From the NCBI GenBank assembly GCA_964058845.1, contig CAXKVR010000001.1, forward strand, positions 496,001-560,000: 64,000 nt of DNA, in the 5' to 3' direction. The notes under the pieces are model-generated. The model had not been told where the DNA came from. It did not search any database and saw only the letters and a list, made by a program, of their open reading frames with translations. Both the position numbers and the translations under genes were made by a program. Below, in pieces: positions 36,401-48,900 of the stretch (positions are counted from its first letter, which is position 1; each line of letters starts with the position of its first letter). The DNA is from Carex sylvatica. Lineage: Eukaryota > Streptophyta > Magnoliopsida > Poales > Cyperaceae.

Positions 36401-38395
36401 TCTCTCCTCTATATTATGCATCTTAAATTGAATTGAATGGCAGAAAGTCGTGTGACTGAGATTTATTGATCTAAATTCGAATTAAATCTGAATCCTCTAA
36501 TCTTTTTTTTAATTAAATACATCTTTTACATATATAGAAGTCTAAATTTAGTTAAAATTGAATCGCTACATGTATTGCCACACGGAGTCAATCTCAGCTG
36601 TTGTCGCGAAACTCTCTCTTTTCCCCTTCCCCACGCCACTTCATTTTCCCAATTTTTCTCTCTCTGCCTCGGTCGCCACTCTCACCTCCCTCTGCGGCTC
36701 TTCCCCCATCCGACACCATCTCTCGCAACATCTCTCTTGGTCTCTCTCGCCTCAGACTCGCTGGTAAGGACAGTAGTTCAAGGTACCAACTTGTTGTAAT
36801 GCCTCAACTCTAGCATTTCTAAGGAAGAAATAAAACAATATAATACACGTGCCACTCAGTGATTGCAATACTAAACAACAATTATTTTCCATCTTTCTAA
36901 AGATGTGGACTTTCGTTATTATACCAACAACAAATATTATTGGCTGACATTTATTGGTACAGAAGCCTGTTAACAGAGTTCAATGACGTGATATTTTGCC
37001 AACTGACATCTTTTGCGTGAAATTATTTTTACTTTGTGCAATAGGTTGGATAATGATATTTGTTATGTTCAATACCTGCCTATTGATAAGCTTCGGTAAT
37101 AGATCTAGCATGCAAATTTATTGGTATGTTCAACTAGCATGCAACTTTTTCAGTTTTTTATATAATTCCAATTTCTTGCTCCAATTCCAAAACAAACAAA
37201 AAATAGAGAAAGAAATAGATCTAGCCGCCCTTGAAAGCTCCAAAATTTATCCAAGCAACTACAATATATGCAGCATAAAAATAATAACAACATATGAGAA
37301 AGTGGATTGTATATTAAGACTATACAAGACTATATGGATTGTATATTAAGACTACACAAGAACCTTCTCTGTCATGTCCAATAGTCACTCAAGGCAATAA
37401 ATAGAACCCAGGGTCCTCCCTGCATAATGCTAGATTGACAAGGCAATTTGAAAAACACTTATGTTCAAAAATCTGTGGCTCATTCTCTGAAATTCTGGTT
37501 TTCAATGCATAAATCTCTCTATTTAAGGCTCAAAATATGTATAAGTGAATAAACAGGTCCACCGATATTATAACCAGGTCTCATACTTGTATATCAGGTT
37601 GTACCAGCCCTTGTACCAGTCTTATGAACAAACAAATCCAAATGAACACCAACTGGTACACAGAAAACATCAAAAGACAACAATAAAGTAAAAAAATAGA
37701 AAAATATAGCTAGACAAATAATTTGATCAAACCCTTTTACAGGCACATAGAAAACTATCATATTATAATTTGATTTTGCATTTTTATCATTTTTATGCTA
37801 TTTTAAATGTCCATCTGAATCTAATTATGTTTAGGTTAATTTGGAGTTTGATTATGTTTATTTATTTGTTTGTCTTAGACTAAGATTGGTAGTATACTTG
37901 ATTAGCTATTGGTTAATCCTTATTGATATAATTTTTTTTCATCAATTTCATTAGCAGGCACTCACCACTGACCACCACATGCATCTTTTGTTATTTTCTG
38001 ATGTTTTGCAATGTTATTTTATAAATTGTAATCTTTTAGGATTTTGCAATTCCATTTTGAAAAATATGTAAATCGTAATTTGTGCCTGTAATAATTAGGT
38101 TTGGTTTGCACTTAATTTTTGAGGAAATTTCTTGCCATAGCAGTACAATTAATTTATTAGAGTTTGTAACTTTGTAAAAAAATATCAATGTATATATTTA
38201 TTTATGTTATTTGATATAGTATTGAATTATTGTACGATATTTGATATTAGATTAGAATCGAGATATTATTTGATATCATTGATACTTAAAAATACATAAT
38301 CATCGGTAAATTATTATTAGAGATCATGGTTTGAGATAAAAATATGTTCTATTTTATAATATGTTTACCGTCGCAACGCACGGACACGATACTAG
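36401..38395 (+). mobile_element. Probable non-autonomous Helitron
   Basis: The 3' end is typical: a short hairpin, CCGTCGCAACGCACGG, lies 10 bases before CTAG, and T follows. The candidate 5' end begins TCTCTCCTCTATATTATGC after an A, so the insertion lies between A and T without target duplication, as Helitrons do. There is no Rep/helicase coding sequence. The 3' end is convincing; the 5' end is the nearest suitable TC start and less sure. It encloses a GC-rich exon-like block (36590-36770). Confidence 0.55.
36590..36770 (+). other. GC-richer exon-like block inside the probable Helitron
   Basis: It is rich in CTCTC and CGCC, unlike its AT-rich surroundings, and ends in a good splice donor (CTGGTAAGG). 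All three plus frames stay open over most of it, so the frame is undecided and no protein family is recognised. It may be a captured leader or first exon, as is common in plant Helitrons. Confidence 0.35.
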
Positions 38396-40097
38396 TATAT
38401 AATCATATATCGAACTTGTCTTGAAAAGAGTCCTGAAGTTAGGTCTGCAATACATACAGACCAACTTTATTAATTACTTAATATTTGAATCTAACTTCCA
38501 ATTCTTATTTCTTAATACTCTCTGATTATGTTTTCCATAAAATGTAGAACTTCAACTTGACACTTGCTTTCAACTAGACATTCAGTTGCTGTTGGAATGT
38601 TTTAACTCGTCAGTTAAATAACGGTGTTCCCCAATTAAAATGTTATCGCCCGCCACTAGAGATCTACTTTCTGCAAAAATATCTACCATCTTCAACAAAA
38701 AAGTGTATATTAAAGTCTTATTTGCCTAGAAATAATAGGTTTTAAATGTTATTTTTTTATAAGATATACAAAATAATAAAAATATGCTTTTTAGTTATTG
38801 TTTTTTGTTATATAAATACAAAAATTGTATATATTCTTTTTCTTTTTCTTTTTTACTTTGCCTATATATAATAGGCTATGAATGCCTCCTTTTTACTTGA
38901 TTTTATTTCTCTCATACGATATATAAAACAATCAAAAAATAAAAATATAACAATGCACACTTATAATAAAAATAATAAAATCATGTTTTATATGGAGGAA
39001 AGTTAGAAGGTGATTAAAGTTAGAAGCTTTCCTTTGATTATTTAATCTAATTATACCCTATGTTCATTGACTCCAATAAAAAAAATGATATAAAACATAA
39101 AAAACAATGTATAATATGTGTATAATATAAGGACCCTTTTACATAAATGTCTCTACAAGGAAGATTAGAATATGATGCTTGACAGCATCCTTTAGTTGGA
39201 TTTATTGAGATATGTGTAAAAGATTTGCTCAAAAGGGTGCTTGACAACGTCTAAACTGATACGTACCCAAGGTCCCCTCTGCATAAAAGTAAGAATGAGA
39301 GGATATACGAGCAAAAGTGCTGTCAACTGTAATGCACAGTGATATCCTATGATCATTCAATGAACATTCATGCATAAAATCCACTGTTTCATATGGAAAC
39401 ATGTGAAAAAATACAATTTGACAAAAGTGCAGGGCGCCCTGTGTAAAAGTAGGATCCTTTGGTAATATAAGAGTGTGTCAGATCAATTGATAACATTCTT
39501 GTATAATGAAAAGAGGTTTGTCAGTATTTAATTGATTACATACTATCACTCAATCAAAATTTGCAATTGAAACTAGAAATAAAATGAGGAATATAAAAAT
39601 ATTTAAAATTAATAAAGAAATTATAAATTTTTAAATTGTTTATGTGGTATGCCTGAAAAAGTATCATAGGTCACCCAATAGCATATCATATATATAGGTA
39701 AATAATTCCAGGCCTAATCTCGAATTTGTGTCAATAATAATGGAAACCTTATTGTTTGTGACTTTGTGTCAATACCAATTATTTACAATTCGGTCCCTTA
39801 ACATAATTATTTGCAATTCGGTCCTTGACATTATAAGAGAGTGTACCAGCACCAATTTAAAACCAGTACGGACTGTACCAATTACCAGAAAACTAGTACA
39901 AGTCCGTGATTTATACAAACAAGTTCTCACAAGAAAGGGAAACAAGCATCACAGGTACAAATGTGATCCATGCATAAGTAAATCAACAAAAATAATTCAA
40001 ATTTGGGTTCACAATTTCAGCAAAAAATTCATGGTTCAGATTTCAACAACAATTTGGGTTCACAATTTCAACAAAAATAATTCAAGTTTTAGCTACT

Positions 40098-40137
<40 letters not shown>

Positions 40138-40438
40138 GAGAGGAGAGGAGAGAGAGCACCTGGAAACTGGAGAGCGAGAGAGCGACGGAGCCACAGTCCA
40201 CGGAGCTTCAACAGGGAGAAGCGTAGGAGAACTGGAGAAGCGAAGCGGAAGGAAGGGTTCGATCCAATGGGTAGCTTGGCTTGGATCGGGATCGGATCGA
40301 CTCAGTAAGAAAACACAGATTTATTTTGAGTTCAGGCCGAGCTCGGGCTCAACTTGAATTGAGCTCAGCTCAATTTGACTCATTTAAAGAGTCCAGCTCA
40401 AAGCCCACGAGCTGGTCCGACTCATTTAGCAGGCCTAA
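38396..40438. other. Intergenic stretch with short repeats and a (GA)n microsatellite
   Basis: No gene recognised. 39549-39650 is a fragment of the 1-kb direct repeat. Near 40000-40085 the unit TTTGGGTTCACAATTTCA is repeated. (GA)n runs at 40100-40152. The tract 40155-40320 is GC-richer and open in one frame, but its Arg-Glu run is just the translated microsatellite. 40321-40437 is rich in GAGCTC and ends ATTTAGCAGGCCT, like the end of the Mutator-like element at 34984-36220. Confidence 0.45.
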
Positions 40439-41461
40439 ATTTACAGTATGAATTAGGAACAAATTTAGAAACAATATATGTATAAAAGAAATTCATAATT
40501 AAAATTGCATTACCAACATTAAGCTGATTTTATTGTCATAGACCCTCCAAGCAATTGCAACAGGAAAAATTATGTGTATGAATTTATTGACATAATAGAT
40601 ATTGGAACACAGAGAGCATACTATTTACAATTATGAAGAACTGAGAAATTGAATGATGCTGGTTTAGATTTTTAATTTGAAACTGATTTATTAGATATTT
40701 TTGTCAAACTCATCAACCATCTAAGCACAATTACATACTAGCTTCACTCAACCAAAATTTGCAATTGGAACCAGAAATAAATTCAGGAGTATAAAAACAT
40801 TTAAAATTAATAGAGAAATAATAAATTTTAAAATTGTTGGTATGGTGAAAGAAACTATTTATTGCAATTTACTGATTTTGGAATGCTTTTTAGGCATATT
40901 TTATGTGCATAGCATTCACCCAAATGTTGCCACGTCATCAAGCAATAAAAAGACAAAAATGGTACAAACTAGGTCCGGAGTTTTTGTGTGTGAAACTTTT
41001 TGTATGATTCACTTAAAATGTTCACAATTTCTGAGTGAATCTTACACAATTTTTGAATGATTATTCTTATGCAGTTATATAATCTTTGTTATATATTTAC
41101 TTTCATAACCATTGTACATTAACCATTAAATGAATCATAAATCATAAGATAACAAAATACAATATATATTTAAAAATAAGTTATGCTTCTGTTGAATTTT
41201 GCAAAATATTTGAGATGTTGGAGAATTAAAACATATAAAGGTAGTAAAAAATTTAATCATAACTTTTTCATCATAGTTATTTTTTCATAAGCAATATTAA
41301 ATTCAATAAAAAATAGTCATTTAACAATGCATTTTTCATTAATTGCGGAGTCAACTATGATATTCTCCTGAAAAGAAGAAAAAACTAGGTTGAGCTGATT
41401 GATTTGATCACAATATTTAAGCATCATTATATATGTATATTTATCACAACTATTTCATTAA
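40439..41461. repeat. Direct repeat copy B (matches 32670-34961)
   Basis: About 1 kb aligned in the same orientation with copy A, without the 1.27-kb insertion, so it acts as the empty site. It abuts the GAGCTC-rich end sequence on its left and the CLC duplication block a short way to its right. Confidence 0.8.
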
Positions 41462-41875
41462 TATTTTCAGTAGCTTGTAGTTGTGAAGGTTCTCAAACAA
41501 ATCTTGAAGAATAACATATTTTGATTACCTATGCAGAATCAGATATATAATGAAAGGAAACAAACTGAAGCTCATTAAAAATCAGACAACACATCTCGCA
41601 GCACGAATTTTGACAAAATTTCAAAGGTTCGGATTTCGAATTACCATAGACTCACTCAAGGTGCACCGTACTGAGTGTATGAAAAAAAAAGTCAGTCAAG
41701 ACTTTTGAAAAGGACGGTTCAGATTTAATTTCATCTGGTTTATTCTCGGGATGACTGAGGGGAGGTATTATTTGAGCTTTGAGATTCGTGACAAGTTAGA
41801 AAGAACAATTTTGGATTATCCGATTTAATTGTACTCGGTCTGGCAACCTGAGAGGATGTAAAAATACCAAAAAAA

Positions 41876-43734
41876 GTGGATCTGGTGGGTAGAGCATCTG
41901 TTAAGCTCCTCTTCCTCTAGAGTCATAATTAATGGAGAAAACTCAGAATTTTTTACTCACAAGAGGGGCCTTCGGCAGGGAGACCCTTTATCCCTGCTCC
42001 TTTTTATCTTGGCTGTAGATGTGCTACAAAAACTAATCCAGGCAGTCAGCTCAATCTTGAGGTCTTCTCTTACCTCAAAGATCCTAAAACCGATCTTAGC
42101 AATGCAGTACGCAGACGATACGGCAATAATAGCAGCTGCTGATTTAACAACCTTGATCACTCTCAAAATAGTACTAAGGCTATTCTCTGACATGTCGGGC
42201 CTCCGTATAAATTTTTCTAAGAGCTCATTTCTACCCCTTAACCTCTCAAGAACACAAGAGGCTCATGTCAGATTGGTCTTTGGTTGCACTAAAGCACAAT
42301 TACCTATCTTATATCTAGGAATGCCCATGACAATTAAAAGGCCGGGTAGAGGAGATTATTTACCAATGCTAGAAAAGATCGAAAGAAGACTACAAAGCTG
42401 GCAGGGTAGATTGCTCTCAAGGGGAGGCAGATTTCAATTGATGGAATCAGTGCTATCAGCAATCCCGATATACCACATGACATGTTTTGTCTTCCCAAGG
42501 TGGGTACTGAACAGAATCGATTCTATTCGTAGAAATTTTCTTTGGGGCAAAGGTAATACAAATGAAAAAGGCATGTCTCTAATTAATTGGGGAGCAGTTT
42601 GTATACCGAGGAGCCATGGTGGGATGGGGGCCTCGAACCTGGAGCTAAGAAACATAGCGCTGGTTTTGCGGTGGTGGTGGAAAGCCTACACGGAGCCAAG
42701 CAGCTTATGGACTTCTGTGGCAACCATGTTAAGAGGCTCTGCTTTACAAACAGATGGTCCGAAATTGTGGCTGGTACAGGGTTCTTTTTTCTGGCAGCAA
42801 CTTATCAAACTCAAAAGGTTATTTCACTGGTGCACTCGATTTCAAATAGGAGATGGACTAACAATTTCTTACTGGTACGATAACTGGAATGGCACATCGT
42901 TGAGAAGCATGAAGGATGGGCAATTAAAACCGGCTTTTCAAGGAATCTCCTTGCGCGAAGCAGCTGACATACTATCAGACATAGCACCAGATGACGAAGA
43001 AACCAGTAATCTGGTATTCACACAACAGGAAGATATACTGGCATGGCGCTAGTCAACAAATGGTGTTTACTCTGCCTCATCCGTTTATCAGGTGATGATC
43101 ACAGCAGGTTTAACAATAGATCGATGCAATATTTTTTGGAAAATTCATGCTCCACCCAAGGTTAAAATATTCACATTCCTACTTTTCAAGAATAGATTGC
43201 TTACTCATGCAGTGCTAGAGAATAAAGGAATAAGCTGTGATTTAAAGTGTGTTTTGTGTGATACATGCTACCTGGAGACATCCCATCACCTTTTCTTTAC
43301 ATGCTCATACGCAAGAAGGGTGTGGACTACTTTATATTCTCAGAATGAAGCATATCATGCAGGACAAACTTTGGAGGATGCATGGGATCATTTTGAGACA
43401 AACTTTGCCAAACTAACAAAAGAAGCAAGAGCAAGCAGGGGACCTCTCTTCATGGCAATACTGTGGCATATATGGAGACAGAGGAACGAGAGGGTATTTA
43501 TGGGAAAATCACTGCCGTATGAGTCGTTAGTGCTGAGAATACGGGAGGAAGCCAGCCTATGGAAGTGCTACTGCAGTCAAAAGGGCAGAGATGGAATAGG
43601 CTAGGAGCAAGAAATTGAGTTGAGAATGTCATAAGGTCTAACTGTAGTTGTAGTATATTGCATGATATATTGTTGTAAGTGCAAGAATTTGTATATACCT
43701 CTTGATAGTCACTATCAAGAATCTCTCAAAAAAA
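41876..43734 (+). mobile_element. 5'-truncated LINE retrotransposon with poly-A tail and target duplication
   Basis: It starts in the middle of the reverse transcriptase domain and ends in a run of A. The direct repeat AAAATACCAAAAAAA flanks it (41861-41875 and 43735-43749). Copy 1 has this stretch once, at about 3177-3193, so the insertion followed the duplication. 5' truncation, poly-A and a 15-bp duplication are the marks of target-primed reverse transcription. Confidence 0.93.
41878..43604 (+). pseudogene. LINE reverse transcriptase C-terminal part and zf-RVT domain
   Basis: An open frame from the truncation point encodes GLRQGDPLS (RT motif), the catalytic MQYADD, then the LINE connection region with YLGMP and LSRGGRFQLMESVLSAIP, up to a TAG at 43050-43052. 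The stop replaces what looks like a Trp in the usual (S/R)W..NG.YS context. The same frame goes on to 43604 with the zinc-binding C-terminal region (PPKVKIFTFLL, LCVLCDTCYLETSHHLFFTC in part). So one nonsense change separates the two halves. The N-terminal endonuclease is missing. The element is dead as it stands. Confidence 0.9.
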
Positions 43735-44585
43735 AAAATACCAAAAAAATCCATCATGTTTGCTTAAATATTGAAGACTTTCAACCTTACACCTGAGTTA
43801 TAAATAATTAAATACTAAATACTCAAACCTTATCAAATGGAAAGCAAAAGTAATCTGGAAATACATCTGCTGTTATTCCTTGTAACCTGCTATTCTTATT
43901 CTACCTGTTTCAATTTTTGCATGCACAAATCTCAACAAAAATAATGGTTAGGATCGGAATAACAGGTTCCTGTAATTCCTTTGGAATAGCAGCAGATTTA
44001 TTTCCAAGTAATCTATATATTTTTTTTCTAGAAACAAATTCAAATTTGGAGAATGATTTATTTCAGACTAAAATTATTCGATCAAATTATAATTTTAAAC
44101 TAAAATTATTTGTAACATATTAAATGTTCCTAAATCAGCTGAAATAATAGATAAAAATTTATATTTGAATCTGTTACTTTTGTTGAATTTGCATGATCTG
44201 TATTTACATAATTGGAACCCTTTTATGGATTCAAAAATCTGATTTTGTTAGGATTCCACCCAAATCCAATTAGTTGACATGTAGCACAAGTGCACAACTC
44301 AAAACGACATGCCATCATAAATTAGCTGCACAATTGTTGCTAATTTTCTTATCGTATTCAAATTAGATCTAATCTATTGCATGCATGTAGATATGGATAT
44401 CGTATCAAATACGATACGAATACGATAATATGTTAATTTTTAAAAATTTAAAATATAAACATCTATTATAATTATTTTATTCTTATATTATTGCAAATGT
44501 AGCAGAAAAACAATTGTATTGTCGGATAATTGATAAAAAAAATTCTAATACAGATACAAAATGAATAATTGTCGGATAATTAAGT

Positions 44586-45050
44586 TATACGAACTTAAAG
44601 ATACAATTACTAATTATAAGATTAAGAAAAACAGAAAACAAATTAGAAAAATAAAATTAAAATGGAGGTGTGCATGACCATTCCTTAAAGGAGAAGAAAA
44701 CAAAACAAGAGCTGCTGATAAGAAATATTTGAAAAAAAATATGAGAGTTGGAATTCGGTGCGGAATCTGCGGATCCCCTAAAGTAACCTACTTTTTGGAT
44801 TTTGGATCAAGACCATCCGATTCGAATCTATTGCTCGGAATTGTCTTGAAATTCGAATCTATTGCTTGGAATGTATGCATCTCTATTTGAAATAAATTGT
44901 CACAGATTCGAATCGGACGGTCCTGATATAAAATTCAAAAGATGAATTACTTCACTAGATCTGAATTCGTTGGAATAGGTCCAGGTAAGAGAGGTCCGAA
45001 TATGATAGGTCCAGAGCAATAGTCCCACAACTAAAAACAAAAGTAACTCG
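44586..45050. repeat. Block present only in copy 2, containing a GGATCCCCTAAAGTAACC repeat
   Basis: Copy 1 reads straight from GATAATTAAGTT to GGGACGCTTTTTTATTTA, whereas copy 2 has about 460 extra bases. Inside, 44768-44965 starts GCGGATCCCCTAAAGTAACC and ends GAATTACTTCACTAGATCTG. This is a relative of the element in CLC intron 1 (50041-50227). Whether the whole block is an insertion here or a deletion in copy 1 is open. Confidence 0.55.
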
Positions 45051-45120
45051 GGGCGCTTTTTTTATTTATTTATTTTAGTGAGCCGGATTAGTAATGGTGC
45101 AGAAGTAAAGCGGTTCGGAT

Positions 45121-45591
45121 TAGGGGTGTTCATTGGTCTGATTTATTCAGTTTTGAACTGAACTGAATTAGTTTGAACTAAACGGTTCGGGTTTTTTTGA
45201 GTTAGTGGTTTGTTTCGGTTCAGTTTGAAAATTTTGAAAACTGAAATAACCGAACCGATTGAACTTTTATATATTATGAATTTAGTCCAGACCACTCCAG
45301 TTTATTTCTTAATACTCTGATTTATTTCTTAATTAATTGCTTTAAATACTTTAGTTTATTTCTTAATATCCCAATTTACTTCTTAATACTCCGATTTATT
45401 TCTTAATATACTTGAGTTAATTACAAATCAATTGTTTTAAATAAAAAAATAATATATTTCAATTTAAATCAAACAAACCGAAAAAAAACTTTTATTTGGT
45501 TCAATTCGGTTGTATTTTTAAAACCGAATTATAACTTTAATTTGCCTAATTTAGTTCAGTTAAAACCAAACCAAACCCATGGACACCCTTA
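45121..45591. mobile_element. hAT-type non-autonomous element with 8-bp target duplication
   Basis: 471 bp starting TAGGGGTGTTCATTGG and ending ATGGACACCCTTA, flanked by GTTCGGAT (45113-45120 and 45592-45599). TAGGGGTG ends and an 8-bp duplication are the plant hAT pattern. It contains inverted GGTTCAGTTTG/AGTTCAGTT and CCGAA-rich motifs. Copy 1 lacks it at the matching place (about 4100). No transposase. Confidence 0.88.
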
Positions 45592-45947
45592 GTTCGGATG
45601 GACATTACAATTCTTTGGAATAGAAACACCATTTGCAAACAAAGTAAAAAACAAAAAAAATGTTAAGATTGACTGACATCTACTATTTTAGCTTGAGGAG
45701 TTGTTGAAAATAACACTTTATCTCAGAGACAATCTCATCATTAATCAACGGCTCAGATCTAATCAAGAATAACCGTACATTAAACGGCTATATTAGCCTC
45801 TGTAATATAAATACCAATACCACTATGTACGAAATATAATAAATGAAATTCATCATTTTTCCGCATACTATTTCTCAACAACAAGTTGGAGTAGGCTAGA
45901 AATGAAGCCCAATCACAATCGCATACTATTTCTCAAAAATAAAAAAT

Positions 45948-48900
45948 TCATGTTGTTGCACGAAGTGGTTTCGTGGGCTTGAGATGCGGGAAAAGACTGA
46001 GAATATGCTCCGGCATTAAATCATGCCTCGTCAAAATTCCAACAATAGGTGGCCCCTGTAAAAACAAAAATCAGCAAGTACACACTAAGCATAAACTTAA
46101 TTTCTAATTATGACTAATAAATGAAATCTTTGTAACATGAACCCACGAAAGGACCAGTAACAACAGGTTAATTCCAATGCTGGTAGTCTGAAACTCAACA
46201 AGAAAATCTCAAGAATCAATAAATTAGGTACACAATAAAGTTGTTATTCAGGAATTATTGAATCAAAACAGCAATACTGGTACACAGTTCTACAATATAC
46301 CAGCAGAGAGAGGGAGAGATTCTTACTTTAGGATTCTTTGGTACAACACAGAGATGTCTCAATCCGAGAGCCCGAAATAGAATATGAGCCTTGGCAAGAG
46401 ACAAAGTCTCAGCAACAGTGTAAGGTGAGGTATTTACAATCAGGTGCATGTCTACATACATCTCCATCTCCTCATCTGTTATCTCCAAATCCTCTAACTT
46501 GAGTCCTTTACCCAAACCTGATTTCCCAAAATCACTTGCGCCAAAATTCTTCAACACATTCTCACGTGGCTGTCTTACCCTATCCTTTGTAAACCTCTTC
46601 CCATTTAGTAAAACCAACAGATGTGACCTCAAAACCAACCCAATTAACTCGGGCGTATCAGAAAGAGGCGGCTCGTCTACCACAGGAAACCCGTTATGAC
46701 CCGTCAACCGCAAAGCATAGATTATGTTCCCCACCCGCTCAACACTTGAGAAACTAACAAGTGGCCCCGATATTACATCCCTGGCGGCTAAGTGCCGCAT
46801 GTATGGTTCAGCATGGGCCTCCATATATGGCAGCCCTTTCATAATCACAATCTGATCATACACCCCCTTGTTAAAACCATCGGCAATAGTTTTTGATATG
46901 AGAAGAACAAGCATCACTAAAGGAAGCATCAATAATTCATTGGTGAGCTCTAACAATATGACGCAGACTGACACTGTCATACGCATTGTGCCGCCGAGAA
47001 AAGAGGCGGCACCGAGTAGAGCAAACAAGCCGGGGTCGAGGTTGGTGATGGTCCCAAGAATGGTCCCCACGAACCTACCGTAAGTGGCCCCAGCGAGAAT
47101 AACAGGGATGAAAAGACCAGAGGGAACGGCAATGCCATAGGTCATGATGCCGAGGCCGTAGATGGCAGTGAAGAAGATGAAGAGAGAGGAGAGGTGGAAC
47201 TCGTTTTGGGTGCCGGAGCTGAAGAGGTTGCGAATGGCGTCATCATTGGTGTTGAAGAAGAGGGAGGCGAGGCCATTGTAGTACCCAGGAGGGCACTGAA
47301 AGTTTTTGTAGTTGCCTGATCGGCTGACTGTCGGGCACTCCTCGACGGCATCAGCCGGGCATTTCGTGCAGCTCGCCAGCCAAGGGAGGCCGAAGGAACA
47401 GCATGAGGTAAGCAGTGAGATTGTGATTGTTAGGAGGATCTTGAATGGAGCACCCCTCCTGACAGAATAATTTGAAAGCCAAAAAATATTAGGATATCAT
47501 ATAAAATGTATTTGCAGACTAAATTTTATATTTTTTACGATCTTTTTACTATTTTTTAGATAGGTAGAAAATCACTTGATCCAAAAATTCTAGATCATTC
47601 GAAGTAGTGATTTTGTATCTATCTAAAAAAATAGTAACAAAATTCTAAAAAATGTAAAATTTTAGTTTGCAAATACATTTTTTATATGAAGATCACGTTG
47701 AACGAATCAAATTGGCTATTTGAACTTTGAAAACAAAGATATTGTACCATAGTACGGAACAATCCGCACTATGCATAGTAGCCTAGCCTTACTCAAATTA
47801 TAATGACCCTTTTGCCCACTATTCTAAATTAAAGTGATATTGAGCCAAGCAAATTTTAGAATTTGTGATCCAAATAAACTAGAATTTGGTTTGGACCAGC
47901 TAACATGAAAAATTAACTAAGGGAAATTAATTTGTTTTACATACTCGTTGATAATGCTGTAAGTGCGAAGGAGCTTATCCAAAAGGAAATTGAAGAGGCC
48001 TCCAAATACACCACCGACTACACCAAGAACCAAAATTGCAATCAAATCCGGCGTGCTATAAGTGGCAACAGATTCACTTAGGTCAAACATTATCAAGCCT
48101 CCTTTGCCGAATAAACCACATTTCCCTTTCCTACAGTACTCAATGAGGCCTCTCAGTACCAGAGCAACAATAGCTGTTGTGAAGAAAGTTCTCCACAGAA
48201 GTGCACTACGCCACCTGTCAAAGCAACCAAAAACTTTAAAATTGGCTTTATTTCTAATTTTGTATATATGAGAGTAGGATGCCGTTATGAGTTTTAGATT
48301 TTTATTTCATTAATCTCATTGCAATAAGAAGAAACTTATTTATCCGTTTTTACTATGATATCACTTTCATTTCTCTATGATAACTTGTGTGATTGGAAAT
48401 GATTAATACTATCAATTCCTGCATGAAAGGGATTTTCCATGTAATATTTTCTAATAGAAACTAAGTCAATGTCAAGGAAAACCCTCGATGCCCTCATACC
48501 AGAACAAGGGTCACCACTCCCTCCTGTCGAAGATTTCCCAATGTTCGTACCAATTAATTGGGTTCGGTAATTCATATAATTTTACATTTTTTATTAAATA
48601 AGCATAAATTATTCATACCATGAAGCCGCTTCTTCAAGTGCAAAAAGCACACCTCCAACAGGGGCACGGAAGGCAGCTGCAACCCCAGCAGCAGAACCAC
48701 AAGTAATGAGGTCACGCCGGTCTCTATCATTCTTGAAATATCTGAGCCCTCTCCATGTCAGATGGTACTTGCGGGACCCACCCTGACCAAGCAGGTTAGC
48801 AATACAAGCCCCTGTATGCACCATGGGCCCCTCTTTGCCTAGTACAAATCCTGCCGATACTCCAAGAATTGAACCAAATATCTGACAAATGGGGAGAAGA

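Noticed and set aside
39728..40357. Open frame of about 209 codons with an Arg-Glu repeat
   Set aside because: The charged run is the translated (GA)n microsatellite, and the rest has no recognisable domain or splice context.
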